A stretch of DNA of 5,140 nucleotides from Acidobacteriota bacterium. Its GTDB lineage: Bacteria; Acidobacteriota; UBA4820; DSQY01. The stretch spans positions 1 through 5,140 of the forward strand of contig JAKAJA010000160.1 in the NCBI GenBank assembly GCA_021814085.1, given 5' to 3'. The notes beneath the pieces were generated by a model. That model was not told the DNA's origin and made no database searches. It saw only the letters and a list, made by a program, of their open reading frames with translations. A program made the position numbers and the translations under genes. Shown one piece after another: positions 3,286 to 5,140 of the stretch; within the stretch, counting starts at the first letter, position 1, and every line of letters begins with the position of its first letter.

Positions 3286-5140
3286 CTACCAGATCTCGCC
3301 CCGCTTGTCCTCGGGCCGCACCATGGCCTCGCCGGCCTTGCACGAGAAGGCCTTGAAGAAGGGCGGGAAGTCCGCCAGGGTGCCGTTCACGCGGTAGCGC
3401 GCCGCGGGATGGGTGTCGATGGTGGCGAGCATCTGGGCGTAAGGGGGCCGGATGTTGGAGGCCCACACCGTGGCAAATCCCAGGAAGAAGCGCTGGTCGC
3501 CCGTGAAACCGTCCACCACCGCCGGCGCGGGTTTGCCCTCGAGGGACTTCTGGTAGGCGCGGTAGGCGAGGTTCACCCCGCCCAGGTCCGCGATGGCCTC
3601 GCCCTCCACGAGCTTGCCCTGGAGGTGCACGTCGCCCTCCACCACGTATTCCGAGGCCTGGGCCGCGATGAGGTCGCCCTTGGCCTTGAAGGCCTTGTTG
3701 TCCTCCGCGGTCCACCAGTCCTTGAGGTTGCCGTCGCCGTCGAATTGGCTCCCCTTGTCGTCGAACCCGTGGGTGATCTCGTGTCCCATGACCACGCCGA
3801 TGGCCCCGTAGTTCACGGCCGGGTCGGCCTTGGGGTCGAAGAAGGGCGGCTGGAGGATCCCCGCGGGGAAGACGATCTCGTTCATCTGGGCGCTGTAGTA
3901 GGCGTTTACCGTGGCGGGGCTCATGTGCCACTCGGTCCGGTCGAGGGGCTTCCCGATCTTGTCCAGCTCCCGCTTGAGGTCGAACTCGTTGGTGCGCACG
4001 ATGTTGCCCACGAAGTCGGCTCGGTCCACGGAGAGGGCCGAGTAGTCGCGCCACTTGTCGGGGTAGCCGATCTTCTCCTCGATCCTGGCGAGCTTGGCGA
4101 GGGCCTGCTTGCGCGTGGGCTCGCTCATCCAGGAGAGGGTCTGAAGGTCGTCCCGGAGGGCCGCCCGGATGTTGTGGAGGATATCCAGGACCTGCGCCTT
4201 GGACTCGGGGCTGAAGTGCTTCTTGACGTAGACCTGGCCCAGCATTTCGCCGAGGGCCATGTTGGTGATCCCCACGGCCTTGCGCCACCGGGGCAGGTCT
4301 TCCTGGGCTCCCGTCATGACCTTGCTGAATTCGAAGTTGGCCTTCACGAAGTCCGAGGAGAGGTAGGACGAGAAAGAGCGCGCCACGTGCCAGCGCATGT
4401 AGGTCTTCCAGTCCGCCAGGGGCTCACCCTTGAGCTGGGCGGAGAGGCCCTTGAAGAAATCCGGCATCCCCACGTCCAGGGAAGAGAAGGCGGGCATGCC
4501 GAGGGCGGTGAAATAGGACGCCCACTGGAAGTCCGGGGCGAGGGCCTTGAGATCCTCCACGGGCATGAAGTGGTAGGTGGCCTTGGGATCCCTGCGCTCC
4601 ACGCGGGACATGGAGACCTTGGCGAGGGCCGTCTCCAGGCGGAGGACGGTCTGGGCCTGCGCCGCGGAGGCCTCGGGGGAGTCGCCCAAGAGCTGGAAGA
4701 CCCGCGTCACGTACTGGACGTAGGCCTCCCGGATGGCCTTGGACCGGGCATCATCTTTCAGGTAGTAGTCCCTGTCGGGGAGGCCCAGGCCCGCCTGGTG
4801 GACCTCGGCGATGACCTTGGTGGCGTCCTTGGCGTCCTGCTCGGAGCCCGAGCCGAAGAAGAGCCTGACGCCCGCCCGCTGCAGCTTGGCGGTCTGGACG
4901 GCGAGGGAGTCCATGTCCTTCACGGCCGCCACGGCCTCGAGGTAGGGGGCGAGGGGCTTGGCCCCGAGCTCGTCCGCGCGTTTCTCGTCCATGGCGGCGG
5001 CGTAGAAGTCACCAAGCTTCTGGTCCACGCTCCCCTTGGGCGCCCCGGCGGTCTTGGCGGCCTCCTCCAGGATGGCCCTCAGGTCCATCTGGTTCTGCCG
5101 CCCCAGGGCGTCGAAGGTCCCCCACCGGGACTGCTCCGGG
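3286..5140 (-). CDS. M13-family (neprilysin/PepO-like) zinc metallopeptidase, 5' end cut by window edge
   Basis: Zinc endopeptidase of the M13 family, which cleaves oligopeptides and is usually exported to the periplasm or surface. The frame stays open from the Met codon at 5088 to the window edge. The 17 extra codons read PEQSRWGTFDALGRQNQ, typical M13 sequence, so the Met at 5088 is internal and the true start (signal peptide plus perhaps 50-75 residues) lies outside. Numbering from that Met: substrate-binding NAYY at 395-398; zinc motif HEITH at 436-440 (His436, His440, catalytic Glu437); EAIAD at 497-501 giving the third ligand Glu497 and Asp501; His560 and Arg566 match the transition-state His and the C-terminal-carboxylate-binding Arg of neprilysin. 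The spacings match neprilysin closely (Asn to first His is 41 in both). The protein ends in Trp, as in the family, and stops with TAG at 3286-3288. All catalytic residues are intact. Family assignment is near certain; substrate is unknown. Confidence 0.96.
   Translation of the reverse strand, partial: PEQSRWGTFDALGRQNQMDLRAILEEAAKTAGAPKGSVDQKLGDFYAAAMDEKRADELGAKPLAPYLEAVAAVKDMDSLAVQTAKLQRAGVRLFFGSGSEQDAKDATKVIAEVHQAGLGLPDRDYYLKDDARSKAIREAYVQYVTRVFQLLGDSPEASAAQAQTVLRLETALAKVSMSRVERRDPKATYHFMPVEDLKALAPDFQWASYFTALGMPAFSSLDVGMPDFFKGLSAQLKGEPLADWKTYMRWHVARSFSSYLSSDFVKANFEFSKVMTGAQEDLPRWRKAVGITNMALGEMLGQVYVKKHFSPESKAQVLDILHNIRAALRDDLQTLSWMSEPTRKQALAKLARIEEKIGYPDKWRDYSALSVDRADFVGNIVRTNEFDLKRELDKIGKPLDRTEWHMSPATVNAYYSAQMNEIVFPAGILQPPFFDPKADPAVNYGAIGVVMGHEITHGFDDKGSQFDGDGNLKDWWTAEDNKAFKAKGDLIAAQASEYVVEGDVHLQGKLVEGEAIADLGGVNLAYRAYQKSLEGKPAPAVVDGFTGDQRFFLGFATVWASNIRPPYAQMLATIDTHPAARYRVNGTLADFPPFFKAFSCKAGEAMVRPEDKRGEIW

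Noticed and set aside
2757..3356. 199-codon plus-strand frame opposite the cytochrome gene
   Set aside because: It is a shadow frame without motifs or a ribosome binding site, opposite a CXXCH-containing gene with a signal peptide and terminator.
3209..4288. 359-codon minus-strand frame overlapping the M13 gene
   Set aside because: It is an Arg/Gly/Pro-rich out-of-frame reading of the M13 gene, whose own frame holds HEITH, NAYY and EAIAD.
5086..5088. ATG at 5088 as the start of the M13 peptidase
   Set aside because: The frame stays open to the window edge and the upstream codons read as conserved M13 sequence, so this Met is internal.

Overview
The window is GC-rich, and all four protein-coding genes lie on the minus strand, so it reads right to left: an M13-family metallopeptidase cut by the right edge (3286-5140), a small exported mono-haem c-type cytochrome (2712-3146), a secreted M1-family aminopeptidase-like metallopeptidase (802-2556), and a SlyB-like glycine-zipper outer-membrane lipoprotein (191-700). 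No plus-strand gene is supported. The long plus-strand open frames are high-GC shadows of the minus-strand genes.

The lipoprotein with a glycine zipper and the several Sec-exported proteins point to a diderm (Gram-negative) bacterium. High GC, exported M13 and M1 peptidases and a periplasmic cytochrome c would fit Acidobacteriota or a deltaproteobacterial/Myxococcota-like lineage. This is inference from gene content only; there is no rRNA or marker gene to settle it.

Transcription units: the cytochrome gene ends in a clear intrinsic terminator (9-bp perfect stem plus T-rich tail on the minus strand, 2654-2685), so the M1 gene should have its own promoter. A hairpin without a U-tract (765-789) follows the M1 gene. 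It is followed by a plausible sigma70-type promoter with a dyad in its spacer, which serves the lipoprotein gene. The 139-bp gap between the M13 gene and the cytochrome gene holds three successive dyads, including a perfect 18-bp palindrome just upstream of the cytochrome start. It is the most structured non-coding segment between genes.

The left end (1-190) is non-coding and repetitive. It holds an imperfect palindromic interspersed element (32-115), a heptanucleotide tandem array (134-189) with a 28-bp higher-order period, and a small 7-bp duplication (13-26).

Functionally, three of the four products act in the envelope on peptides or envelope structure, and the cytochrome acts in periplasmic electron transfer. 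The two peptidases could together degrade imported or environmental peptides (M13 as endopeptidase, M1 as aminopeptidase), but nothing in the sequence shows that the four genes form one pathway. I found no defence system, mobile-element gene, CRISPR array or recognisable novel multi-gene system. The items most worth a second look are the non-coding structures.
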